Source of the DNA: Heterohyrax brucei
Taxonomy: Eukaryota; Chordata; Mammalia; Hyracoidea; Procaviidae
DNA: 64,000 nt
Direction: 5' to 3'
Assembly: GCA_028571685.1 (NCBI GenBank)
Contig: CM053154.1
Coordinates: 15,098,001 to 15,162,000 of the forward strand
Shown here: one piece after another, positions 45,276 through 57,139 of the stretch
Layout: every line of letters begins with the position of its first letter
Numbering within the stretch: the stretch's first letter is position 1
Made by a program: the position numbers and the translations under genes
Notes under the pieces: model-generated
What the model was told of the DNA's origin: nothing
The model's database searches: none
What the model saw: only the letters and a program-made list of their open reading frames with translations

Positions 45276-48234
45276 AGGCTCTTAGGACACTATATTAGTA
45301 TTAACTATTAGTTTAGCACAGTCAGCCAAAGACAGTGTATGACAGAAGCACCATAAAATTTAAAAGTTTCTGGAGTAGGACATCTAGGAAGAAAGTGTCA
45401 TCTGGGGAAGGAGTTGGCTTGGCAAAGCCCTAGACAGGTAGGTCGACAGGTACAAGGGGGCAGAAGGGGAGGAGGAATAGATGTTCTGGGGGAAAAGCCT
45501 TGGAGGTGGGACTGTGTGATGTGTTCAGGGGCAACACAGAGGGTCTGTAGAAGAGAGAGTCTCATTTTTACTTACAAGGAGTCTGTAGAGGAGAGAGTCT
45601 CGTTTTTACTTATGAGAGATGGTTGTTGTTTTTTGTGTGTTTCACAGTAGCTGCAAATCCATTCCCTTCATCAGCTTTCTCAGGTTTGCCATCAGGCAGT
45701 ATTTGCTTGCCCATTCATCAGCCTCTCCCACTCCTTGATTTCTGTTCTTTCTCTGTCTGTCAGAACACTCTGGCCTCTTGTCACCTTGCCACATATACAT
45801 GAGAGTGAATGCCCGGACACAGGAGCCTTGTGTCTCTTCATTGTTTCAGCAGCAGTGTTATACAGTCCCAGTTCTCCTTTTATGTCCTCACCCTCTTTGG
45901 GGCATACATTGTGAAGAGAATTTTAACTGGAACGTTGGGCTACTACTGTCAAGTAGATCAATCTGTGTAGACAGCTGGAATCATTTTTTTTATTTTGTTT
46001 GATTGTTTTAATCCTCTACTGCAGAGCTGAAACATGGTTGGGATCTGAACTTTCTGGTCACTCATTGCCTTCACCTTTCATCTTGCCTCTTCTCCCAAAG
46101 CTGAAGAATGTGCCTTTACATCTACGGACATAGCAACCTGTTCTCTCACTGTTCCCTATCCCTGTGAGGCAGACACCAGTCCACAGCCTCTGCCACAGCT
46201 CTCTGGGTGCAGGAAAAGGAATGCAGGCCTTGAGTAGAAAATGCGTGCTGGTATCCTGACTCGGCTGCTTCCTTCAGCCCTGTCATTCTGGGTTCCCTTG
46301 GCTTCGGCTTCCTCGTCTGTGAAACAACACAGGACAGTGGGGAGGATTGATGGGAAAGCTCTTGCCAACCCATAGCTCGTTGGGTGGATGTGTTTCTCAC
46401 TGTTTTTCTCACCTGACTATCACTTGTTCTGTTGCATTCCCTGGACTATGGTGGCTGCATCTGTGGACTGGGAGGAAGAAAGGAAAGGGCTCGGTCTGCC
46501 TCAGGGCATCTCCCCCGCAAAGGGCTTGCCTGTGGTCACTTGGGGATCTGAACACACTACTGATGGCACACAACCAAATGGAGATTTTCCAGAACAGGGA
46601 GCCCTGGGAACCCAGATACTGACCCTAGGCTCACCCTCTCTGTTGTTTCCGTGGAGAAGTGGCTGCCTGTACTCCCAGCTTCTTGTGCATGCCAAATCCA
46701 CAGACATGTCTGGAGCCCTGTTCTCTACAACAGTATCTTAGACCCTTTGACACTAAGTGAGAAGTGATGTGGCCAGCCTGGCGAGGGCCTGGAAAGGACA
46801 AGCCCTTATGAAGGGCAGTTGCTTCTCCCCTCCAGCTGGTTATGGACATGGAAAAAGGATTCTAGTGCAACCAGGCATCTGATTTTCTTTTCTTTTTTTT
46901 TTTTTAAGAGAAAACTCTGAACCTGTTTTTGAGTAAAATACCCTTAACTTCAAAACAAATTGTTTTTGGACCAAACACAACACAAAACCAGAGATTTAGC
47001 TTAGCTGAAGTACTGGTACTTTTCAGCCCCTCGTTTAAACTAATCCACGTTGCCATGTTGGTGGGTGCTCAGTGGTACTTTTGTCTGATTTCTTGGGGTT
47101 TTTTACTGGGGCCTTGGCACACAGGCACAACAGTCATAGTAGATAGCGTGGATGATTTAGGGAAAGATATTTTTGGTCACAGCACATGGGAAGTCACTCA
47201 ACTCAGTCATTAGACCAGGCTTCATAAAGCTCAGAAACAAGTCCATCACTTGGATAGTCTACAGGCTACATCAGAGCAGACAGTCTCTGCCTGAGGGCTC
47301 AGCTCCATGTATGAGCATAAAATCAGTCCTGCCTCCTCCTTCACCACCACCAACAAAGTGAAGGCCAGATAGCCTCAAGTCTTGCCTGGGATCACTCAGC
47401 TTTTTAATGACCAATTGAAGTAGCAAGCAGTCCAGCCTCCCAACTCTTGGTTCTAATCTCCTTTTCCTACATGCTTCCACTTCCAGCCGTAAAATAATCA
47501 TCCTTTCTGCAGCCCCAAACACCTTCTCTTAAGAAGTTGTCTTCCTCCAAGTTACTGAAATTTCAAGCCATGAAGAGAGAAAGGGAGGTCAAATGAGTGA
47601 CCAGTGCTGTGGTTTACTGTACGCTGTTGAGGTCAACACGGGGACTAGCAGAATGAATTTCAGCATTGCCTATGAGGAAAACTGAAACTCACCCTCATGT
47701 GCATTTTCAGCACATTGCCTCCTGCTTTCTTCCCCAGAGAGTAAGAATGGCTTCCTTTTCCTTTTAGAAAGACACGATAAAAATGTAAAAGCAGGGAAGT
47801 GATTTGTTCAGATTAAAGAATACAAGCAGAAGAAGGTGCTGCGGTTTCTCAAAACTTTGAGCATTTTGAAGCATCTGTGTATTGGGTAGCAAACAACCAG
47901 TTATGTGAACAGTAGGCTATGTGTCTGGCTTGGCAGCAAATACTGGCATCTATCTGGTCAGTACAGGGCACGGGGAGAGTGTCTGCCCCCGCAATGCTTT
48001 TCAGGGTCCCATCTGTAATGTCGGTAGACAGAACTTGCTTGGCCCATGAGGCCCATGAGGTAGGCGTCTGCCTCCTTCCAGCTTGACTCGACCCAGCAGC
48101 CAGACAAACCCATGAGGAACCTCGGTGAGCATGAACTGCAGGTGCTGACTGTCCAGGCTGCAGAGTGACAGCGTCGGTGAAGTGTGTAGCAGGGTCTACA
48201 CCAGGGGCAGCGTGAACACAGTGATACAACATCT
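45276..48234. other. Intergenic, mostly unique
   Basis: No gene recognised. A MIR-like patch lies near 46220-46330. Two similar units (GAGAGAGTCTCATTTTTACT and GAGAGAGTCTCGTTTTTACT) repeat with a 40-base offset near 45553-45620. Open frames have no family resemblance. Confidence 0.4.
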
Positions 48235-48480
48235 CCCTTAACAACTTCTGCCGCACTTAGATATTAATCCCTCATAAAAGCCATTTATGGTCTGGTGTGC
48301 TTCTCTTCACAAACATTACACCTTAGTTTTATTAGCTTTTTCAGATAATTCAAACAGATTAAAGAGGCTCAATTTTCCCTTCTGGAAGTCATGCTGATTT
48401 AATTAGTTAATGTTTGTAAAGCACTTCAAAGAGGCAAAGTGCCGTGTAAGTACTAAGTAGCTTCAGGAGTTACTCAGCCC
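48235..48480. promoter_or_regulatory. Candidate conserved noncoding element
   Basis: Repeat-free AT-rich block with TATTAATCCC (OTX/PITX-type TAATCC), TTTATGGTCTG, and GATTTAATTAGTTAATG (near 48398), which holds two homeodomain cores. It stands out from the flanks and resembles a forebrain enhancer of a homeobox locus. Conservation was not tested. Confidence 0.42.
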
Positions 48481-49127
48481 GCTTTACTGAACATCTCCAG
48501 TTCCCGAGTGTCACCCTCCTACCACACTGGGTGTCTGTGTGAGTTTCATTCACTCATCACTTCATTCCCTGGAGTTTCTGCTGCCTTTCCAGCCACACTG
48601 GGCTCTAGATCACAGCTGCCTGCCTCTGTTGTCACTGAGAGTCTTGGCACGTTCTTGGCACAAATGTTTCTCCCAAATAGCTAGCAGTCTTCTCATCTTC
48701 TTTACCTGCTTCTGCAGATCTCAGTGAGTCCCCACCATGTGCCAGACACTCCCTTCCCCTTGGTCCCCTTCCCTTACCTGAGTGAATAGGTTTTTCTGAG
48801 TGACCATAGGTGAGTCATTTCATCTCGGCTTTTCTGTATCTCTTGGTCCATGCAGCAAGGGGGCAGAGACAGAACACCTGGATGAAGGATGCTCACGGTC
48901 AGTTTACCTGTTCTTGAGTCAAATACCTCACCATGGCTGACTTTAAAAGAGGGAATAAAGGAGAGTTGATGTTGCTTGCCCCACTAGCAGGTGAGTACCT
49001 GTCAAAATGATAGTGACTTCTGCTTTATTGTAAAGGACTACAGTGTGACAAAGGGGTAACTTTCCTGGGTTGGTTTTATTTAGAAATGTTTCTCATGTAG
49101 GAAGGCATACGTAAGAGCATGCATGTG

Positions 49128-49290
49128 CATGTGTAGGTGTATTTGTAGGCATATGTATATACATATTTCTGTATGCTGCATATATATTATATATAACTGT
49201 AATAATGTAGTATATAATTGTATATGATATTTAATTGTATTTGTATATGATATATTATTTAATATATTTTATGCAATATATATTAAAGAG
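49128..49290. repeat. AT-rich TA/ATATTA microsatellite-like tract
   Basis: Dense imperfect TATATA, GTATATG and AATATATT repeats directly before an L1 3' UTR; no coding content. Confidence 0.8.
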
Positions 49291-49294
49291 GAAA

Positions 49295-50135
49295 GCACAT
49301 AGGTGGCGTAGTTACAGAGACTTTCTAAACATATCCAAACAACTCAGAGGATAATTTAGTCAACTGGCATAGCATGGTGCATACTCAATGGCACTTGCCT
49401 TGGTTTGGTGAGTAATGTCTGGGGTCTTAAAAGCTTGAGAGAGGCCATCTAAAACACAAATATTGGTCTCTAGTTGTTTGGAACAAATGAGAATGAAGAA
49501 AACAAAAGACTCAAAGAGAACACTAATCTATAGGACTCGTAACCCACACATTCCATGCCCCCTTTCAACCAAGATGAGAAAAGAACTAGGTGGTGCCTGA
49601 CTACCGCTACCAACAGTTCCGACCAGGGACACAACAGAAGACCCCAGATAGAGTAGGAGAAAAATGTAGAAGAAAGCAAAAAGAAACAAAGAAAGAGAGA
49701 GAAAGAAAGAAAGAAGAAAGAGGCCAGACTTGCTGGACCAATAATGAACTACAGGAACCCCTGAGACTCACCTCAAAATCCCCTTTCAACTTGGCACTGA
49801 AGCTGCTTCTGGAGGTCATGTTTCAGCTAAATAGATTGCCTTATAAAATAAATAATACTACCCTTGAGTAATGTGTTCTGTTAAACAATGAACTGTATGA
49901 GACCCAATAGCCAGCATTCACCCAAAAGGCAAGACGAGAAGGCCGGGAGAGGAAGGAAAGCCAGATCAATGGAAACAGAGCAAACAGAAAGGATGTAATG
50001 AGAATGCTGACACAGTGTGAGAATGGTTAACTGATGTCTCCGACCAATCGCTGTAGAGATAGTGATGCGGAAGCCTAATTTGCTGTGTAGACTTTCACGG
50101 AAACACACAATATTCAAAAAAAATGTTTCTCAAAT
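49295..50135 (+). mobile_element. L1 3' UTR, afrotherian type
   Basis: Contains AGTAATGTCTGGGGTCTTAA, GAACAAATGAGAATGAAG and a purine-rich (AGAA)n stretch near 49690-49722. It ends TTTCACGGAAACACACAATA before an A-rich end. Noncoding 5'-truncated LINE-1. Confidence 0.75.
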
Positions 50136-51047
50136 TCTTTTTGTGTTTCTCTGCCTTCTTAACCAAAATACAGTTTAAACTTTGAAGGGTTAGCTCCCTG
50201 AATATCCGCTGTGACACGGCATTCTATTGTGTTCACGTCCTTAAGGATACTTGAGGTTGTAGAGTTACTTGTGTCCAGGCAAAGTGACCCCAGACTGTGA
50301 TGCTTTCTGAGTTAGTGGGTTTGTTTTCTCTCCCTCTCCACGCTTGCTGTTAGTGGACATTCTCACTGTCACAGATGTTCTGCCTCCCATCATGCCCTCC
50401 CTCCCTGCTTGTAGCCTCTCATTTTCTGCAGGCTGGGAAAAGAGAGTAAGCCTTGTTAGAATTGTGCCTCAAATCAGGGAAAACAAGCTTTGAATGAGGG
50501 ACTGAGAAGGTCTCCTATGAGCAAAGAACTCAAATTGCAATTTGCAGACTCTGATACACTGATTTTAACAACTTAGTGGCCTTGTCTGCTTCCTTCTTCA
50601 GGTATGGTTCTCTTCTGGAGGGTGAGCTTTATGGAATAAGTGACTTCTGGGCAAGCATTCCTACACATTGAAATAAAAGCACTTCACAGCTTTGATCCAG
50701 GGAGTTCATAGAGACTTTACATGAAGAAAGTGTCAGCACCTAGTTGTTGAATAAATGGCTCTGGCAGCTTTTCAGGCAGTAAGAAATTTTAGAAAATGAC
50801 AGGTTTAAAGATGCTTTGAAACATAAATGTACTCCTGTTAGAAAGATACAAATTTATAAGCCAGGTTTCCTAGAAAATCACAAAGTTCTTTGTGACTCAG
50901 AAAATCTTGTATAAAACCAACCTTTGTTTTCTTCTTTCAGAATGCTCAACCAGAAAATTTCGAACAGCCAAACTGCCACCTGTGGTCATTCCCCATTACT
51001 ATCCCTAAGTCTTAGTGTATCTCCAGACCAAAAACAAACAAACAAAA
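50136..51047. other. Intergenic, mostly unique
   Basis: No gene, young repeat or strong regulatory pattern recognised. Confidence 0.4.
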
Positions 51048-51195
51048 AAAACCCAAACCCAGTGCTATCCAGTTAATTCTGACTCACAGTGACCCTACAG
51101 GACAGAACAGAACTGCCCCATAGAGTTTTCAAGGAGCACCTGATGGATTTGAACTGCTGTAGCACTTAACTACTGCACTAGCATCTGCAGTGTCC
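51048..51195 (-). mobile_element. tRNA-derived SINE with RTE tail
   Basis: Reverse copy: TTCTGACTCACAGTGACCCT tail, ACTGCCCCATAGAGTTTTCA middle, TTGAACTGCTGTAGCACTTA head. It adjoins an A/C-rich run on its left. Confidence 0.85.
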
Positions 51196-51497
51196 TAAAA
51201 TTGGGAACAGAAAATGTTCATTTGCCTCCTTATTTTATAAAAAGAGAAGGAAACTTAGAGCTCTCTGCCCACCTCCCAGTGAGGTGCTGAAATTCATTTG
51301 TCATGGAAAGGATGAAGATCTTAGCAGAGACCACCTTCCCTGGACTTCCAATTCTAGCATGCTTTTTTCCTCTGTGATCTTAAGAGTGACAAGTTATGTC
51401 ATTCACTAGTTCATCCTACACTGGCTAACTTCTGAAGTAGGGAAAGAACAATAAGGAGACTTTGGAGTTTTTCTTCAGAATCTGGTTGTTGCATAGG

Positions 51498-51655
51498 AGG
51501 CACTGTGTAGCACAATGGTTAAGATCATGGATTTTGATACTGTGCAGTTCAAGGTTTAGAGCTGGGCTCTGCTACTGTGTGTGGTACCACTTCAGATCAC
51601 GGACATGTTCCTTAGCTTCTCGGAGCCTCAGTTTCTCATCCATCGTACGATGCTT
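51498..51655 (+). repeat. MIR
   Basis: Starts GGCACTGTGTAGCACAATGG, contains GAGCTGGGCTCTGCTACTGT and TTCTCGGAGCCTCAGTTTCT, which is standard MIR order. Confidence 0.7.
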
Positions 51656-51784
51656 CAATTATCTGCTGTTGTGTAACCGACACAAGCTTAGTAGTGCTAA
51701 GTAGTAGTAACTATGTGTTCTCTCAAGATGATGCTTCTAGGGGATGGCTCAGTGTCAGTGGCTCATACCTGCTCCACAGGATGG

Positions 51785-52180
51785 TGTGGGACTGATGCTC
51801 GCTGTGTGCCAAGTATTGTTCTAAGGACTTACTTGATAATAACCCCCTAACAGTCCTCTAAGGACTACCACCACCAGTCATGGTCAAGTTGATTCAGAGT
51901 AATGGAGACCCCGTGTGTGTCACTGCAGAACTAGGATTCTCATTGGCTGGTATTTTGCAAATAGATCACTAGGCCTTTCTTCTGAGGCACCTTTAGACTC
52001 CAAGAACCAACCTTTTGGTTAGCAGTTGAGTCCATTACATTTGTACTACCTGGGGACTATACTAGGGATTAGGACTAACCCTATTTTTACATGTAGACTT
52101 CAGAGGCACAGAGAGGGGAAGTAACCTGCCTCCCAGTAGTGGGGCTAGGATGTGAATGTGGAAATCAGGCAGTGCAACTT
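51785..52180 (+). repeat. MIR split by a SINE
   Basis: Left part TGTGTGCCAAGTATTGTTCT and right part AGAGGCACAGAGAGGGGAAG with GTAACCTGCC are the two ends of one MIR. The SINE in the middle is younger. Confidence 0.6.
51870..52062 (-). mobile_element. SINE (long variant) inserted into a MIR
   Basis: Reverse orientation: tail CAGTCATGGTCAAGTTGATT, middle CACTAGGCCTTTCTTCTGAG, head end CCTTTTGGTTAGCAGTTGAG. It interrupts an older MIR whose halves lie at 51785-51869 and 52063-52180; short GGACTA words occur at both junctions. Confidence 0.8.
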
Positions 52181-52245
52181 CAGAACCTGGGTTTGTTTGG
52201 TGTGTTGAATAAGGAGCCTAGAGAATTAGTGGGTTATATCACCGG

Positions 52246-52432
52246 AGGCCCTTGTGTTGTAGTGGGTAAGTGCTATGGCTCCTAATCAAAAGGTTGGCTG
52301 TTCAAATCCACCAGGTGCTCTTTGGAAACTATGAGGCAGTTCTGCTGTGTCCTGTAGAGTCACTGTGAGTCAGAGTCAACTTGATGGCGATGGGTTTGAG
52401 GTTTTTCTTTTTCTTTTTTTTTTGGTTTACCA
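52246..52432 (+). mobile_element. tRNA-derived SINE with RTE tail
   Basis: GGCCCTTGTGTTGTAGTGGG head, TAATCAAAAGGTTGGCTGTT body, GTCACTGTGAGTCAGAGTCA tail, then a T-rich end. Full-length. Confidence 0.88.
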
Positions 52433-52649
52433 TTCTAAGGACGCTTCCAGCCCTAAAACTGTACAGTGTTTTTGCATACAAAATACATAAAAGAATTGAA
52501 CTTAGTTTCTTGATACAAAATGCAAGATCAAGAAATGGAGTCCAATGGGATTGTTTGTTTGAACTCTGGATTTCTCTCTGCACTTTGGCTAACATGCCAT
52601 CTTAAGCAAAAATGAGGAAGAGACATCTGGATGAATGGCTGCTTTTTCA

Positions 52650-52810
52650 CCACTTGTCAGTACATTCAGTAGTGGTCTCACTTCACTTCTCCAGTGCCCC
52701 AGTTACCTTCTGTGAAATGGGGATAATAGCAATTAAATGAGAGCAAATTGATCACCATTTGACTGGAGATGAAAAGTCTCTACATAAGTGCTAAATATTC
52801 TTGTTTTTAA
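52650..52810 (+). repeat. MIR-like ancient SINE
   Basis: Contains CCAGTTACCTTCTGTGAAAT followed by GGGGATAATAGCAATTAAAT, the familiar MIR 3' half. Diverged. Confidence 0.55.
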
Positions 52811-53204
52811 TTAATCATTATTATCAAGTGCTCTGGTTTCTTGTTACAGAAACTTTCTGGTTGCGTCATTGCTTCTGATGTCTTTTTGTTTCCCAATGAC
52901 ATCTCCAGCATTAAGATATGCTGTCAGCACACCACTTGTAATCTAGAGGATCTCTGATATTCTGACAGCAGGTTTCCTCTCCTCCTTTCTGAAATTAAAA
53001 ACAAAACAAAGCAAAGCTGGCACCATCTCTGAGTCTGCCTTCTGTTGCAATGATGGGGGACCAGTGTGTGGAGGCACGAATATGAACTGCATCTTCGAGG
53101 TTCTGACTGTGATCTAGTGAATTCAGATGGCATCACCGATTCCATTGCCAGAGAGGGCATTTATCTCCTTCGGGTTCCAGACAGCCTGGATGGAAGAGGA
53201 GTTG

Positions 53205-53365
53205 AGTTTTGAGTCAGGAGGCCAGGATGGTTAGCACAGATACCTCCAATAGCCAGTTGCCTAATCTATAACAAATGACTTTGTCTTCCCAGGCTCATGT
53301 TCCTCATCTGTCAAGTTGGATGAAGGTTCTAGAATAGATGATCTCTGAAAACCCTTGCAGCTCTC
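53205..53365 (+). repeat. MIR-like ancient SINE
   Basis: Old mammalian-wide interspersed repeat pattern: TTTTGAGTCAGGAGGCCAGG, then CTCATGTTCCTCATCTGTCA and a G/T-rich end. Diverged. Confidence 0.5.
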
Positions 53366-54221
53366 CAGTGGTATTCTGAGTCTATCTATACAGGCAGACA
53401 GCGATGCAGGGGCAGGAAGGGAGCTGATGGGGGAGGCAGATGTTGTCAGGAGAATAAAATACTCTCACCTGGAGCAGCCTCGTGTCTCCTGTGTGTTACT
53501 CAGCACAGGCTTCTCAAATTATCCAAGTAATCAACTGAGCTGTCCCCTGTCTTTGCCTGTGGACACACAGCTTTAGTTTTTCTGGGAGCAGCAGCTGCTT
53601 TTCTGAAATTTCCATCCCAAGGCTCCACTGTGTTCTCGTAGAAACCTGTCATGGTTTTTCTGGATGGATGCCCACAGAATTTTAATCCAGTCACAGAAAA
53701 AAAAAAAAAAGTGCTATGCATAACAAACAAAAAGCAAAACCAGGGTTATGGCTTGACTGTTCCTAACTGGTTTTGGTTGTTTCAAGGGCTCAGAACATAG
53801 GAGGTCATCAATCAACAGCACTGCTCGTGCAGCCTGTGGGGGACCGTGAGTACAGGGTGATCCGTTTCCTTAGTTAACGGCTTTGTCCTTGAAGCTGGCC
53901 GAGGGGAGACCTGTATACATTAAGGGACAGTCGTAGGTTCTTCCCTGGTTGGACCTCCAGGCTCTTAGTAAATGTCTGTTTGATTAACTTACATGTTTTC
54001 CCCAAATGCCACATTTTTCACTTCTTTTCTAATAAGAATTTGCATTCTTGGTAAATAGGAAAGGTCCCTGTCCCCAGGAAGCTTAATGGCTTTCCACAAC
54101 CTTAAGATGTGCAATTTTCCAAAGTTAACCTGTGGAAGGACCCCCCTAGGGAGCCTGACAGAAAAACAGATTGTAGACACTGCTCTCAAGTGCTCATTCA
54201 AGAGGCCTGAGACCCAGAAAT
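53366..54221. other. Intergenic, mostly unique
   Basis: Contains a 15-base A run at 53696-53710; otherwise nothing recognised. Confidence 0.35.
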
Positions 54222-54385
54222 CCCTTGGTGACATCACCGGTAAAGCGCATGGCTCTCACTGAATGGGTGGTGGTTTGAATCTACCCAGAGGCATCTGGGA
54301 AGAAAGATCTGCTTTTGAAAAATCAGTCACTCAAAACCCTGCAGAGCATACTTCTACTCTGACACATACGGGGTCCAGTCAAGGG
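54222..54385 (+). mobile_element. tRNA-derived SINE (diverged variant)
   Basis: Diverged head (CCTTGGTGACATCACCGG), a middle with AAATCAGTCACTCAAAACCC typical of the longer SINE variant, and a decayed RTE tail. Confidence 0.65.
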
Positions 54386-54489
54386 CAAACAAGACCCAGG
54401 ACACTGTATTTTATGCACCTCAGATCAGTTTGACGTAAGAGGGTGGTAAACGTCTAAGAAATACAGCTAGAAAAAAGCAGTGTTATTGG

Positions 54490-54655
54490 AAACTGGAAAC
54501 TCTGGTGGCATAGTGGTTAGGTACTACTGCTGCTAACCAAAGGGTCAGCAGTTCGGATTCACCAGGCACTGCCTGTCAAGTCTGTGGAGCAGATCTCCTC
54601 CATCCTGTAGGGTCGGAATCAACTCAGTGGCACTGAGTTTAGTTTTTGGGTTTAC
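54490..54655 (+). mobile_element. tRNA-derived SINE with RTE tail
   Basis: Head ACTCTGGTGGCATAGTGGTT, body GCTAACCAAAGGGTCAGCAG, and tail GTAGGGTCGGAATCAACTCA. Full-length afrotherian-type SINE. Confidence 0.85.
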
Positions 54656-55255
54656 CAGAAACTAGAATTTCATATTTCCATTTCTGTTTCATGTCTTGGG
54701 GTTCCTATGACTCATGTGAGTATTTCCTCAAAAAAAGAATAAAATTGATTAAAACTGATGCCCGAAGGTCAGGATTCTCGGTGCTAACATTAAGGCTAGT
54801 CCTGTGTCTCTCCTGAAATCAGGCTGAGCTAGTTGGAGTTGGGAAGAAGGACAAAAGGGTGAGAATAGTTTGAACTCTGAGTTCATATTCTGCACCTTCT
54901 GGGCTGTGTGGCTCAATCTAGCTGTTGAACCTCTCTGAGCCTGTCTGTAAAGCTCCGATATTAACTATCTTCTTTGTTGGAGGGACTGAGAACATTACAG
55001 TTAACACTAGAGCAAGTGTGCAAAAGATAGTCCCAGTTTACAACAGTATTGATGACTGTTATGTGATGAAGAGACAGGATGGCCTCCAAATCCGTCTCTG
55101 GGACTTGGTCACAATTCAGCAGTACTTAGTGGTGCCAGGTAAATCACCACCTAGAACGTTCCAGGGCTACTGCTGTTGGCCCGGCACGTCCTTTATACGG
55201 GTGGAATTTTGCTCCCTAAAAACGGGAAATTGTTGGGTCATTTTTATTTTTAAAA

Positions 55256-55330
55256 AGACTTCTCCTAGGGTCGCCATGAGTCGGATCCGACTCGACAGCA
55301 CTTGGCTTGGCTTCTCTCTCGGCTTTTAAC
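55256..55330 (+). mobile_element. SINE/RTE 3' tail fragment
   Basis: Only the RTE-like tail is present, with the diagnostic core GTCGCCATGAGTCGGATCC followed by GACTCGACAGCA. It is 5' truncated and, from its intact CpGs, looks younger than most copies in the window. Confidence 0.7.
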
Positions 55331-55524
55331 CGGGCTCAGTGGTTGTCACCGTGGGTTTGGCAGACCACAGAGGCCTTAGAGAAAAGGCAGCAGTCACAGG
55401 CCCAGATAGTAGGGCCGGGGCACTGAAGTCACCCCAAAGTGCGTTCTGGGACTCTTCACCTCCTGCGGATGTCCTGAAAGGTCAATGGGGCCTCACATCC
55501 TCCTATGCATTGTATCCGGCGTGC

Positions 55525-55564
55525 GGGGGTGGGGTGGGGTGGGGTGGGGTGGGGTGGGTGGGGG
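55525..55564 (+). repeat. (GGGGT)n G-quadruplex-prone repeat
   Basis: Eight consecutive runs of three or more G separated by single T bases. It satisfies the usual G-quadruplex pattern and lies about 2.3 kb upstream of the VAX1 start codon. Confidence 0.85.
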
Positions 55565-56434
55565 CCTAGACAGCCCCGCCGCCTCCAAGCGACAGCTCAC
55601 GCAGAACCCATCCTCGCCCCGTAGCAGCAACTGTGGCAGAGCCCTGCAGGGAAACAAAGGCCCTCACCCACCCACCGCTGGGTCCCCCATCGGAGGGAGT
55701 GTAGTGCCAGGGACTGGAGCAGGCGAAGCAGTACCAGCAGCACTTCCAGACTCCCACCCACGTGGGCGCACAGTCTTGAGGCCTCGGGCGCCAGAGTCCG
55801 GGGTCTGCAAGGTGCAGGAAGTGACCGAAGAGGTGGCGGGATTGTGTCTAAGCTCCACGTGTGTTTTTGAATCCGCCCAGGCCACAATCGCGGCAGAGGG
55901 GACCGGAACCGCTGCCCAGCTAGAGAGCCCAATCCCACCCCCACTCTCTGCCGTAAAATAAAAGCCGGAGGTCCGCCTCCAGAGCCCGAGACGCCCCCCT
56001 GGAGCTGGGCTGAGTGGGGTTTGCCAGAGGTTGGTCGGGGGGACGAGGGTCCCTCTCGAGCTGCCTACACGTCCCCCCCCCATCCCAGGCAGTTCGATGG
56101 CGTCCAGGGGGCCGACGGGGAGGCAGGGGAGGTGGCAGCTGGAGGAAGGGCAGGGCGGGGCGCCTCTGGTCGAAGTTGGAGCCCTCCAGGCAGCCCCACA
56201 CGCTCGCGCCCCCCTCCCCTGCCTCTCCGCTCGCCTTAGCCCCCTCCCCTCCCCCGCCGGCCTCCACCCCCATTCTTGGAATTGTGTGGAAAAATTCTCA
56301 GCCAAACCTCCCACCTCTTCTCTTCGCCCTACTCCTTTAAAAAAACCCCTTTCCTCCCGGCCCCTGCACTCTTTGTGAATGAGGGCAGGGACACGGCCCT
56401 TCCCCCGCCCAGGAGCCACGCCAGCCCGCCGCAC
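55565..56434. other. GC-rich VAX1 upstream region
   Basis: Repeat-free, CpG-containing, C/G-rich sequence leading into the VAX1 island. Overlapping long open frames on both strands reflect composition and show no recognisable protein motif. Probably the distal edge of the promoter island. Confidence 0.5.
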
Positions 56435-56720
56435 TCAGAGGACTGTTTGTTAATAGTCCAATTAGATAATTGCCATCTTTCACTCCTTTTGCTCCGCGTT
56501 TCCCATAAAGGAATGAATGGGGAGAGCGGCGTGGAGAGGGCTTCTGCCCCGGCAAGGTGACGAGAAGGGCTCCAGCATGCTCCTTGCACAAGGCCATGCG
56601 CTTGAATTGAATCATTGTAGCCTAATCAATGCTTTTATTGGATTACTGGCTGTTGCTTTTCTCAAAGATATTGTAGCAGAGACAATGAAATAGCTAGGGG
56701 AAAACTTTTTTTTTTTTTGA
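56435..56720. promoter_or_regulatory. Candidate conserved VAX1 proximal enhancer
   Basis: An abrupt switch from GC-rich flanks to an AT-rich, repeat-free block 1.1-1.4 kb upstream of the VAX1 start codon. It contains several homeodomain-like cores (CCAATTAGATAATTG near 56458, CCTAATCAATG, ATTGGATTA) and a CTTTGATCT-like TCF/SOX-type element in inverted form (TCAAAGATA near 56664). This pattern is typical of deeply conserved noncoding elements beside homeobox genes. Conservation itself was not tested. Confidence 0.5.
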
Positions 56721-57139
56721 AGCAGATCTCACAGTTGAGATTTTCTCGGGGCGCTCTCTCTCTCCGTCTCTCTCCTGCTGGACTCTGAGCACAAAGCTGC
56801 CCTTTGAATGGGCTGCTCAGGGCCGGCTGCTGGAGGTGCAGGCATGAAAAATCCTGCGGGAATTAACGGAAGCGAGGTGGTCGTTTAAGATGGCTGGCAG
56901 CATCGAGGTGTGTTAAGAGTTCTTGGGGCGCAGGCGGCTCTTTAGAGTGTGGGGGAGACACTTTGGGTGAAAACTTTTTCTCCTCCCCCTTCTTCCTCCC
57001 TCCCCCCAAGAGGCAAGTGTTTTCTTCTGCTACAGAGCGTCTAAGGTGGTGGTGGTGTTCGTCTCCCCCTCCCCTCATTCTGCTCTGTGTTGGTGAGTGT
57101 GGAGAAGACCCCTCCAGCCAGTGTGAGCAGGGGGGTCAA

